Notes: generated by a model from the letters alone, not told the origin. A stretch of DNA of 5,684 bases from an uncultured Eubacteriales bacterium (GCA_902793875.1 CADBFL010000209.1:1-5684), one strand, 5' to 3'. Shown: positions 1 to 5,624, counted from the stretch's first letter. Program-made: numbers and translations.

Positions 1-10
1 ATTTTTATCC

Positions 11-210
11 GTCTGCCTAAACAGAGAACTCGCCTCGAAGCTCGTGGATCTGTCATTGCATCCTCAGTCACTTGCGAGCGCGGGGAGTTTTCGCCGATAC
101 ACTGGGTACCGGGGTATCGTCTCAAACATCCAGCCGCTTCGCAGCGCTCCGTCGGTGCAGCTGACAAGATCCGCTCGCGACTCTCGGCTCGCATCTCTGT
201 CTATGCAGAC
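11..210 (-). ncRNA. Putative structured RNA (unidentified), about 200 nt
   Basis: No ORF of note occupies this stretch, but it folds into a compatible set of helices. The outer stem pairs 11-16 with 205-210 (6 bp) and, after one mismatch, 18-27 with 194-203 (10 pairs, one of them G-U only if the minus strand is transcribed). A second stem pairs 46-51 with 167-172 and 52-55 with 162-165 around a single bulge, then 57-60 with 156-159 and 62-63 with 154-155. Two hairpins lie inside: 95-100 with 114-119, and 135-138 with 143-146, whose loop reads GCGA (GNRA) on the minus strand. Segment 73-79 is perfectly complementary to 187-193, crossing the second stem as a pseudoknot and abutting the outer stem. 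Orientation is inferred: the G-U pair and GNRA loop favour minus, while a T45/G173 apposition favours plus. It could be a riboswitch-like leader of a gene off the left edge, a stand-alone RNA or the operon 3' UTR. I found no hallmark of RNase P, SRP, tmRNA, T-box, cobalamin, FMN, TPP or SAM-I RNAs. Confidence 0.55.
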
Positions 211-221
211 GTCTTGAAATA

Positions 222-431
222 CTAATTCGACATGTATTCCGTATCGATCATGTCATACGGCACATCGTGCGGATCTCTTCTCTTCATGTTGTCGAAGTGC
301 GTCTTCATGAACGGCTCAACAACATAGTAGAGCAGCTTTCCGTCGAGATCGAAGAAGAACACGCAGAACAGTCCCGCGTATACGGCAGCTGCGAGCCCGA
401 TGATCCTTCTGATGATTTTGAATAACTTCAT
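222..431 (-). CDS. Small single-span membrane protein of the dehydratase operon
   Basis: This 69-aa protein has no family I recognise. It begins MKLFKIIRR, a short basic segment, followed by one hydrophobic stretch at about residues 10-28 (IIGLAAAVYAGLFCVFFF). By the positive-inside rule that places the N-terminus in the cytoplasm. A charged tail of about 40 residues follows, rich in Asp, Met, Lys and Arg and ending in DTEYMSN. The start is set by a strong AAAGGAGG site 6 nt upstream of ATG 429-431; a longer reading from 452 would overlap the preceding stop and has no such site. It follows the 545-aa dehydratase subunit by 14 nt with no terminator between, so it is probably co-transcribed. 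Inference: a membrane anchor or accessory factor for the dehydratase. The hydrophobic segment could alternatively be an uncleaved signal anchor. The gene call is solid; the role is unknown. Confidence 0.8.
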   Translation of the reverse strand: MKLFKIIRRIIGLAAAVYAGLFCVFFFDLDGKLLYYVVEPFMKTHFDNMKRRDPHDVPYDMIDTEYMSN

Positions 432-437
432 TACCGG

Positions 438-445
438 CCTCCTTT
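438..445 (-). promoter_or_regulatory. Ribosome binding site fixing the start of the 69-aa gene
   Basis: The minus strand reads AAAGGAGG here, 6 nt before the ATG at 431-429. This near-perfect Shine-Dalgarno picks that ATG over the in-frame upstream ATG at 452, which lies inside the end of the 545-aa gene. The site begins just after the upstream stop codon (448-446), so terminating ribosomes could feed re-initiation. Confidence 0.8.
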
Positions 446-2083
446 CTACCAACTGTCGATATCGTCAAAGTCGAGCAGTGACGGATCGAGCGGTTCTTCG
501 CCCATTACCGTGAACATGTAGTCGTTGATGATGCGCCTGATTTCTGATCTAGGAACTGTCCTCTTGTCAGGCAGCGCGTGCGGCATCCAGATCGCGTGGA
601 TGTTGCGGGCTCTGAACTCGTCCTCGAAGAGTCCTACAACTCCCTGCATTCCCTTGCACTGGAGCTGGTCGTACATCATGACCATGTCGCAGTTGAACTT
701 TTCCATGTTCTCCCAGAGCTCGAAGATGTGCTGCAGTCCGCCTACGGCCATCCTTCTCATCGGAGCCCATTCGTGATACTTCGCGCAGTCGAGCAGACAG
801 TCCTCGTAGGAATCCGTTCTGATCTCCATGTCGAACATCAGAGAGTCCATGTTGATGATGGTGTTGAGGCCCCAGCAGTTGTAGGCCCATGTGCACCATG
901 CGGAGTAGTAGAGAGGAGCGCACGACCATGCGATCACTCTGTGGCGTGTCATCGGGAATGTGTTGATGTCTTCCTCAACGCACTTCTCCATGATCTTTCT
1001 GACCTTGGCGTCCACCTCATGCCAGAACGGTCTCTCGCCATACTGCGAGTAGAAGATCCTGTACAGAGCCTGGGCTACGCCGTTGATCGGATAGTTGCTG
1101 GTGTTGGAGGCAACGTCCCACTTCTCCCACTCGAACCTTGTCTGCTGGTTCTGCAGTTCGATGTGCTTCACAAGCTCATCCCAGTGGAACTCAAGTCCGG
1201 TCTGCTCTTCTATGAACCTCCAGGCCATCTCGATTTCCTTAGCGCAGTTCTCGAGGACGGAGTCGTCGTCGAACTGCATTACCTGAGGCATCGCGAAGAG
1301 CGGCTTGTTCATCATCCAGTCCTGAATGACGGATGTACCTACCGAGCTGTCGCAGGCCTCGTTTGTCGTAACCATCGCGACGTATGCATCAGGAACATCG
1401 TCCTCGATATAGATGCCGGCCTCAGCCTGACACATCGGGCAAGGGTCGCCCGGAAGTCCGTATGCCTGAACCGCGTCGATGTAGTTGAGCACTGTGTGGT
1501 TGTTGCAGTGGCATGTTACGAAGTAAGGGATCATCTGTGTCGGCAGATAATAGCCGCCCTGATCCATGTACGGATAGATGATGCCGCCCCAGACCGTCTC
1601 ATCGGTACCGATAGTCTTGGCTCTCAGAGCCGGATCTCCGCCGATGTTAAGGTCTCTGTTGAAGAATCCCGTGATCTGGTACAGGCATGCGCTTGTGATG
1701 CCTCTGAAGTGCCATGCGGAAGCTTTGAGCGTCTCGCCTCTCATTCCTTCAAGGCATCTGTCGAACCAGTGCATTACCGTCAGGTATGTCTGGCCCATCC
1801 ATCTGTATCTCCAGGTTCCCTTGAGGAACTGGATAGCGCCCTTAGGGCCGCCGCCGTACACCATGAGGTCGCGTACGATCATTCCGTAGTTGTACAGCCA
1901 GATGTTGTTGAAGTAGTACATGGTATCCTTGATACCGCGCCACTCTCTGTGCTTATACAGACCTGTCTTAGGGATGTACAGGTCGCCGAGTCTTCTTTCT
2001 CCGTGAGGCTTGCCGTAGACGAAATCCCTTGCAGCCTTCCTGAAGTCGACATCTTTGAGTTTGCTTAAGTCAGGTTTTTTCAT
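446..2083 (-). CDS. 2-hydroxyacyl-CoA dehydratase, large subunit with N-terminal extension (HGD-D family)
   Basis: This 545-aa protein matches the HgdA/HgdB/FldB/BadD-type family of 2-hydroxyacyl-CoA dehydratases and benzoyl-CoA reductases. These cytoplasmic enzymes reversibly dehydrate (R)-2-hydroxyacyl-CoA to enoyl-CoA through a ketyl radical, using Fe-S clusters. Family-like signals are MCQAEAG (217-223, Cys218), DAYVAMVTTNEACDS (232-246, Cys244), KPLFAMP (260-266), the SCAP segment (Cys388) and YDQLQCKGMQGVVG near the C-terminus, where Cys476 sits at the usual cluster-ligand position. Members are commonly about 375-480 aa; here roughly the first 160 residues are an extra aromatic-rich, non-membrane region. 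Further cysteines (191, 193, 215) form CxC plus CxxC with Cys218. ATG follows the preceding stop by 1 nt, with AGGAGGG at 2092-2098 inside the upstream gene, implying translational coupling to the 386-aa partner. The alignment is from memory of the family. The exact substrate (2-hydroxyglutaryl-, lactoyl-, 2-hydroxyisocaproyl- or phenyllactoyl-CoA type) cannot be told. Confidence 0.88.
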   Translation of the reverse strand: MKKPDLSKLKDVDFRKAARDFVYGKPHGERRLGDLYIPKTGLYKHREWRGIKDTMYYFNNIWLYNYGMIVRDLMVYGGGPKGAIQFLKGTWRYRWMGQTYLTVMHWFDRCLEGMRGETLKASAWHFRGITSACLYQITGFFNRDLNIGGDPALRAKTIGTDETVWGGIIYPYMDQGGYYLPTQMIPYFVTCHCNNHTVLNYIDAVQAYGLPGDPCPMCQAEAGIYIEDDVPDAYVAMVTTNEACDSSVGTSVIQDWMMNKPLFAMPQVMQFDDDSVLENCAKEIEMAWRFIEEQTGLEFHWDELVKHIELQNQQTRFEWEKWDVASNTSNYPINGVAQALYRIFYSQYGERPFWHEVDAKVRKIMEKCVEEDINTFPMTRHRVIAWSCAPLYYSAWCTWAYNCWGLNTIINMDSLMFDMEIRTDSYEDCLLDCAKYHEWAPMRRMAVGGLQHIFELWENMEKFNCDMVMMYDQLQCKGMQGVVGLFEDEFRARNIHAIWMPHALPDKRTVPRSEIRRIINDYMFTVMGEEPLDPSLLDFDDIDSW

Positions 2084-2084
2084 C

Positions 2085-3245
2085 TTACTTGCCCTCCTGG
2101 ATCTTCTTGAGCTCTACGCTCTCGACGAACGCCTGGAATCTCGTCCTGAGCTGTCCGGATGCCGTGTTGATGTACTCCTTCTCGATGGAGCATACCGGAT
2201 ATCCGAAGTCTCTAGGCAGAACGATCGTGTCGATCATTCTCTCGAAGCTCCAGTATTCGCAGAACTTGTTGGATTCCACGATGATACCGTCTGCCTTGTA
2301 TTCTTTTGCATAGTCGGCGAGCACCTTCTTGCGGTGTCTCATCTCCTGCTGCTCCATGAATCTCGCGCACTGGCTCGTCAGCAGGTAGTGTCTCGCGACT
2401 GCGGTCAGCGGATCCTCGCCCTCTTCGATGTTGATGTGCTGTCTTGCCTCGAGCGAACCGTAGCAGTGTCTGTCAGCCACCACGAGAGCGCCGCAGCTTT
2501 CGATCAGCTTGATGAAGTCGGGATCGTCGTTCTCGGAACCGGCGAGCAGCACTCTGATCTTGAAGTTCGGCTTGTCGTCAGGCTCTCTCTTTTTGATCTC
2601 TTCGAGAGTCTCTCTCAGCTTGTCTACAATGAGATACTTAGGACATACCATCGATACCAGCGTGATGACGCTGAACTCATACCCGGTGATAGGCGGGTTC
2701 TCGAGCTTGCGGAAGTTGCCGATCTCAGTGACGATATCGTTCACTTCGTTGTTGATCTCGATCGCCTTCAGAATGGCCTTGTCCGAAGTGTCGACTCCGA
2801 ACTCGTTCGCCAGGAAGTCGAGAACTTTGATCTTGAGCTGTTTTCTGTAGTGGTCGATGCTGTTCTCGTTCTTCTTGAACGGAACGTCCGTGAATGAAGT
2901 CTTGAATGTCGCGTTGTTGATAACGTCATCCATGTATTCAAGATGCTCCTGGAATCTGCATGTTACCGTGCAGGTCTCTGTAGCGAGCTGGGCGTCGATA
3001 AAGTTGAAGCCGCCCTCCAGGGCTCTTTCGAGAAGCGATCTGCCGTAGTGGCAGTCAGGCGACGTGCACCGCGGCGCTCTCAGTCTGACTGCGAAGCAGC
3101 CGGGCAGATCAAGAAGGACCTCAGGCATGAAGTAGCAGGTGTAGCCAAGGCAGATGTTTCCGTCTTCCTTGCCTTTGCGCACGAGCTCGTTGTTGGCTTC
3201 CTGCAGAAGGTCCTCAAAGTAGATCAGATGCTTTAAGTCACGCAT
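2085..3245 (-). CDS. 2-hydroxyacyl-CoA dehydratase, small subunit (HGD-D family)
   Basis: This 386-aa protein has the usual length of the HgdB/FldC-like subunit. Visible family signals in order are: GYTCYFMPE (34-42, Cys37) near the N-terminus; CxxxxC followed by HYGRS (60-70); ETCTVTC (90-96), the counterpart of the conserved Thr-Cys-Asp region; GSENDDPDFIKLIESCGALVVADRHCYGS (236-264), matching the typical acidic/GA-VV-D-C-G block; SNKFCEYWSFE (325-335, Cys329), a cluster ligand region; and QLRTRFQAFVE (365-375), the C-terminal signature. Together with the 545-aa protein it should form the heterodimer carrying two [4Fe-4S] clusters, activated by one electron from an ATPase activator (HgdC/FldI/HadI type) that is absent from this window. 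The start ATG 3243-3245 is preceded by GGGAGAGGTG about 7 nt upstream. It is the first gene of the operon, and the next gene begins 1 nt after its TAA. Confidence 0.92.
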   Translation of the reverse strand: MRDLKHLIYFEDLLQEANNELVRKGKEDGNICLGYTCYFMPEVLLDLPGCFAVRLRAPRCTSPDCHYGRSLLERALEGGFNFIDAQLATETCTVTCRFQEHLEYMDDVINNATFKTSFTDVPFKKNENSIDHYRKQLKIKVLDFLANEFGVDTSDKAILKAIEINNEVNDIVTEIGNFRKLENPPITGYEFSVITLVSMVCPKYLIVDKLRETLEEIKKREPDDKPNFKIRVLLAGSENDDPDFIKLIESCGALVVADRHCYGSLEARQHINIEEGEDPLTAVARHYLLTSQCARFMEQQEMRHRKKVLADYAKEYKADGIIVESNKFCEYWSFERMIDTIVLPRDFGYPVCSIEKEYINTASGQLRTRFQAFVESVELKKIQEGK

Positions 3246-3352
3246 TATGTGTCACCTCTCCCTCTCTGAGTTGAAACGCGCAGGAAACTGATGACACGAA
3301 TCGGGTTTTCTGCTAAAGCAAGAAAAACTCCGCAGTCGCCCGTCCGGGGCAT
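3245..3352 (-). CDS. Possible 35-codon upstream ORF in the operon leader
   Basis: An ATG at 3352-3350 opens 35 codons (starting MPRTGDCGVFLALAEN) and ends in TAA at 3247-3245. That stop overlaps the start of the 386-aa dehydratase subunit as TAATG. The sequence TAGGAACAGT before the ATG gives a modest ribosome binding site. It lies wholly inside the predicted transcript of the promoter at 3382-3411. The peptide has no recognisable family, and its arginine-rich end is not informative. An open frame of this size arises by chance often enough that only the TAATG junction and the RBS argue for translation; it could be a coupling leader peptide or noise. Confidence 0.22.
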   Translation of the reverse strand: MPRTGDCGVFLALAENPIRVISFLRVSTQRGRGDT

Positions 3353-3381
3353 ACTGTTCCTACAATAATACTCCTGGTTTC
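3246..3381 (-). promoter_or_regulatory. 5' leader of the dehydratase operon with an SD-masking hairpin
   Basis: Between the predicted promoter and the first ATG lie about 130 transcribed nt. Three foldable elements are visible: a small GCCC/GGGC hairpin (3338-3350); an A/U-rich stem-loop (3306-3326, 8 pairs with one bulge and a 4-nt loop); and a longer-range pairing of 3290-3297 with 3249-3256 (GTGTCATC with GGTGACAC, 7 Watson-Crick pairs plus one G-U). The last covers part of the GAGGTG ribosome binding site. Translation of the operon could therefore be opened by ribosomes on the short upstream ORF, by a protein or by a ligand. No known riboswitch consensus was recognised. Confidence 0.35.
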
Positions 3382-3411
3382 ATTTTAAGGCTATTGTTAA
3401 CGATGTGTCAA
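3382..3411 (-). promoter_or_regulatory. Sigma-A-type promoter of the dehydratase operon
   Basis: On the minus strand a perfect -35 TTGACA (3411-3406) is followed after 18 bp by TAAAAT (3387-3382), a 5/6 match to the -10 consensus. Transcription would start near 3375, giving a leader of about 130 nt before the 386-aa subunit. It is the best promoter match I saw in the divergent intergenic region. Confidence 0.65.
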
Positions 3412-3490
3412 TGAAATATAAACCGGGAAACTGCTTTCAGGCATTCGGTTTTTGTATTTTTTTAGTACTTGACGCGGGAGGTTTTCAATA

Positions 3491-3507
3491 TCCCCCATAT
3501 AGGGTTG
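3491..3507. promoter_or_regulatory. Weak candidate metal-regulator operator (CsoR/RcnR-like)
   Basis: The sequence ATCCCCCATATAGGGTTG has a C-run and a G-run separated by an A/T core. This loosely resembles the C-tract/G-tract operators bound by CsoR/RcnR-family repressors of copper, nickel or cobalt genes. It lies just upstream of a histidine-rich protein gene and overlaps its candidate promoter. The dyad is imperfect beyond the three-base arms, so this is a suggestion from position and composition only. No such regulator is encoded in the window. Confidence 0.18.
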
Positions 3508-3531
3508 CAAAACATCTTCAGATACTATATT
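3505..3531 (+). promoter_or_regulatory. Candidate promoter of the histidine-rich protein gene
   Basis: TTGCAA (3505-3510, 4/6 to the -35 consensus) and TATATT (3526-3531, 5/6 to the -10 consensus) are separated by a short 15-bp spacer. A T-rich tract (3450-3463) lies upstream. An alternative -35, TTGACG at 3469-3474, has only a poor -10 partner (CATATA at 21 bp). The start of transcription would be close to the ribosome binding site, leaving a very short leader, so the exact promoter is uncertain. Confidence 0.3.
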
Positions 3532-3551
3532 TTCCAATTGGGAGGTAATTT

Positions 3552-3899
3552 ATGAGTCACGAACATACACATGATCACGAGCACGAAGCTCACGAACACG
3601 ACCACGCAACAGCTCACGGGCACGAGCACTGCGGCCACTGCCACACGCACACGCACGCCGACGGCACGACCCATTCGCACGGTCACACCCACATTCACGC
3701 GGCGGCGTCTTCTCCTGAAGAGGCCCTCGCTCTTCTGAAGTACATGCTGGACCACAACCGCCATCACGCCGAGGAGCTGCATGACCTTGCTCACAGCTTC
3801 GACGAGGTCGCGGGCGACCTCATCCACGAGGCGGTCGACAAGCTGGGCGAAAGCAACGACCTCATCGAGCAGGCCCTGTCGCTCATACAGAATCAGTAA
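3552..3899 (+). CDS. Histidine-rich metal-binding protein
   Basis: This 115-aa protein falls into two parts. Residues 1-50 hold 20 histidines, mostly in H-x-H runs, with a CGHC motif at 27-30. Residues 54-115 (from SPEEALALLKYML) are predicted helical, amphipathic and acidic, with further His at 68, 71, 72, 77, 81 and 92. There is no signal peptide or membrane segment, so it should be cytoplasmic. The His/Cys pattern is like the metal-binding tails of nickel/zinc chaperones and cation transporters (SlyD, HypB, UreE, ZIP/CDF loops). Inference: it stores, buffers or delivers Ni, Zn or Co. Similar His-rich clostridial proteins are often auto-labelled 'cobalt transporter', which the lack of membrane helices here does not support. 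The start is ATG 3552 after GGGAGGT (3540-3546), 5 nt away. It is transcribed alone, divergent from the dehydratase operon and convergent with the symporter gene, and ends in its own terminator. Confidence 0.85.
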   Translation: MSHEHTHDHEHEAHEHDHATAHGHEHCGHCHTHTHADGTTHSHGHTHIHAAASSPEEALALLKYMLDHNRHHAEELHDLAHSFDEVAGDLIHEAVDKLGESNDLIEQALSLIQNQ

Positions 3900-3924
3900 G
3901 GCTTCGGTCATTCACGAACGACAA

Positions 3925-3954
3925 AACGGCGCCGCGGGGGCGCCGTTATTTTTT
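3925..3954 (+). terminator. Intrinsic terminator between convergent genes
   Basis: A 9-bp GC-rich stem (3925-3933 AACGGCGCC with 3939-3947 GGCGCCGTT) closes a 5-nt loop and is followed by A and six T residues (3949-3954). It ends the histidine-rich gene 25 nt after its stop. Read on the minus strand the same stem is followed by only four U residues, so it may act weakly in both directions and also end the symporter transcript. Confidence 0.9.
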
Positions 3955-3973
3955 GTACAGACTTCTGAAGTTT

Positions 3974-5587
3974 TCAGTTTGCGGCTGCTTCATTTATCTG
4001 CTCAGCAGTTCCGGTCTCTCGCACTTCTTCCGTTGCGATCGTGACTATGTCGCCTGCTATGTTCACCAGGTTCAGCATGCCTCCGAAAAAGACTTCCCCC
4101 ACGATCGCCACTGTTCCAAGAGGCAGCGCTTCAAGGAATACCATTACGATCGTCAGCCCCAGCAGGCATGATCCCGGCTGGTTCGGAGCTCCGATAGACA
4201 GGAACAGCACGAGTATGCCGACCGCTATCGAGTCTCCGAACGAAAGCGGCGTGCTGTTGACCGCGACATAAAGCATTGCGAGCATCGTTATGATGAAGCA
4301 GTTGCCGTCCAGATTGATCTGCGCCAGCACAGGCATCGACTGCTCCATGCGGCTTCTGTCAAAACTGAATGCCCTTGCGCAGTACCGGATATTGTACGGC
4401 ACCGCATCGAAAGCGGATGCGATCCTCGCGTTCTCGCGCATCAGAGGGACCATCTTCGCCAGGAAAGGCCGCGGCTTCACGCCGCTTCTGAGCAGTCTGA
4501 GGACATAATATCCCAGCAATATGCCGAGGCTTGCAAACGCTACTGCGATCATCTCCGCCAGATAAAGAAGCGATATGTACCCGTCGCTGAACAGTTCGTC
4601 CAGTATCGACATGAACGCGCACAGCGGAAGAGCGTACATGACTACTGAAAGCATCCTCGCGAAAAGGACGTACGCGGCATCTATCGCCGTCTTCATCATG
4701 TCAAAGTATTTCCCGACGGAGCAGAACGCATACGTCGTCAGGACCGCCAGTATTATCAGCGAGTAAGGCATCATCGTCTGGAACGGTGTGAATATGTCCG
4801 AAGGTATGAGCGACGGGATCAGCTTTTCGGGATCCAGATCGATCATCCCGTGGGTGTATTTGCCCTTCAGGTCATCATCGGAGAAAAACAGGTCTGTGAA
4901 CACCCAGCTGCTTAGTATCGCAAGCACTACCGACAGGATCGACGAGCTGATGGCGTTCCTGTGCAGCCTCCTCGCGTTCGACGCGCTCTCCGCCAGTATA
5001 TACGTATCCGTCAGATGCTTCAGCATCGACAGGAATGTCACCGGAGCTCCTATCATGAGGACCGCGTTGATGAAGAGATGTTCGGTAGGAAAGACCAGCT
5101 TCTCTGCCACAAAGTACTGCAGCTTTTCGGATGCTGTATAGCGCAGCAGAGTATACACCAGTATGCCGAGAATCATGCTGAAAGCATACAGTCCGACAGA
5201 GTACAGGTGGTTCCTCTTCATCGTTATAGTGATCCTGTTGCGGCCGGAACGATAGCTGTAGTCTATCTTGTCCGCATAGGCCCTGAGTATCCTGTCCTCT
5301 GGAGTGGGCCTGGAGGGATCCTCCGGCTCAGGGTCGTACATGCCTCCTTCGAAGCTCAGCTCTATGGCCGAGTCTCCCATCCTGCGGAATCCCGACAGGA
5401 TCACAGCGCAGTCGGGGTTTTGTCTCTGCTCGAATATCCTGTAGCAGAGCGCTTCAAAGATGACCAGAGTCTCTGCGATCATCGCCTTTGATACTCCGTT
5501 CTCCTTCAGCAGTTTCCCTACGTATTCACTCGCCGAAGGATAGTCCTTCGACAGATCATGCATTTCTACCTTTCCGAAGTCTTTCAA
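3974..5587 (-). CDS. Dicarboxylate/amino-acid:cation symporter family (DAACS/SDF) with N-terminal GHKL-like domain
   Basis: This 537-aa protein has two parts. Residues about 1-125 form a soluble region with an alpha/beta pattern (EALCYRIFEQ at 45-54 and strand RNRITITMKR at 116-125) reminiscent of a degenerate GHKL/anti-sigma ATPase. The usual EA-x-x-N metal-binding Asn and a glycine-rich ATP lid are not apparent. Residues 126-520 contain multiple membrane spans and the DAACS landmarks: a degenerate HP1 (ASAFDAVPYN, 390-399 in place of a Ser-rich loop), NLDGN (425-429, counterpart of NMDGT), HP2 SIGAPNQPGS (464-473) and NIAGD in the last helix (509-513). Family members couple organic-acid or amino-acid uptake to Na+ or H+. 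The start is a TTG at 5587-5585, with GGGAG 5 nt upstream; ATG at 5563-5561 (residue 9, after AAAGG) is a credible alternative giving 529 aa. The gene lies 37 bp after an upstream gene with no terminator seen, so it is probably in that operon. The substrate is unknown. Confidence 0.82.
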   Translation of the reverse strand: MKDFGKVEMHDLSKDYPSASEYVGKLLKENGVSKAMIAETLVIFEALCYRIFEQRQNPDCAVILSGFRRMGDSAIELSFEGGMYDPEPEDPSRPTPEDRILRAYADKIDYSYRSGRNRITITMKRNHLYSVGLYAFSMILGILVYTLLRYTASEKLQYFVAEKLVFPTEHLFINAVLMIGAPVTFLSMLKHLTDTYILAESASNARRLHRNAISSSILSVVLAILSSWVFTDLFFSDDDLKGKYTHGMIDLDPEKLIPSLIPSDIFTPFQTMMPYSLIILAVLTTYAFCSVGKYFDMMKTAIDAAYVLFARMLSVVMYALPLCAFMSILDELFSDGYISLLYLAEMIAVAFASLGILLGYYVLRLLRSGVKPRPFLAKMVPLMRENARIASAFDAVPYNIRYCARAFSFDRSRMEQSMPVLAQINLDGNCFIITMLAMLYVAVNSTPLSFGDSIAVGILVLFLSIGAPNQPGSCLLGLTIVMVFLEALPLGTVAIVGEVFFGGMLNLVNIAGDIVTIATEEVRETGTAEQINEAAAN

Positions 5588-5624
5588 CCGGTCTCCCGTC
5601 CCTTTTATACAGACTCTGCTTTCT

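Noticed and set aside
207..214. AGACGTCT palindrome after the 69-aa gene as a terminator
   Set aside because: An 8-bp palindrome with no loop and no U-tract following on either strand.
1..221. Known RNA classes (RNase P, SRP, tmRNA, T-box, cobalamin, FMN, SAM-I, TPP) or a MITE
   Set aside because: None of the diagnostic conserved boxes was found on either strand. The pairing contains bulges, a GNRA loop and a pseudoknot rather than clean terminal inverted repeats, and no target-site duplication was seen on the left within the window.
432..452. Upstream ATG giving a 76-aa version of the small membrane protein
   Set aside because: It overlaps the previous stop codon and lacks a ribosome binding site, whereas ATG 431-429 has AAAGGAGG at ideal spacing.
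578..2068. A 496-codon open frame on the plus strand
   Set aside because: It is exactly antisense to the 545-aa dehydratase subunit, has no ribosome binding site and shows no recognisable protein features; codon bias of the real gene keeps the opposite frame open.
2055..2897. A 280-codon plus-strand open frame
   Set aside because: Antisense to the 386-aa dehydratase subunit, with a repetitive Leu/Val/Asp composition typical of a shadow frame.
3469..3501. TTGACG plus CATATA as the promoter of the His-rich gene
   Set aside because: The 21-bp spacer is too long for ordinary sigma-A recognition and the -10 is poor; kept only as an alternative.
3575..3710. Repetitive CAC/CACG pattern resembling a short direct-repeat array
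   Set aside because: It is codon repetition for the His-rich segment of a real gene; there are no uniform repeat/spacer units, so not CRISPR.
3525..3911. A 128-codon minus-strand frame over the His-rich gene
   Set aside because: The valine-rich translation is the complement of histidine codons; the plus-strand gene has the RBS and terminator.
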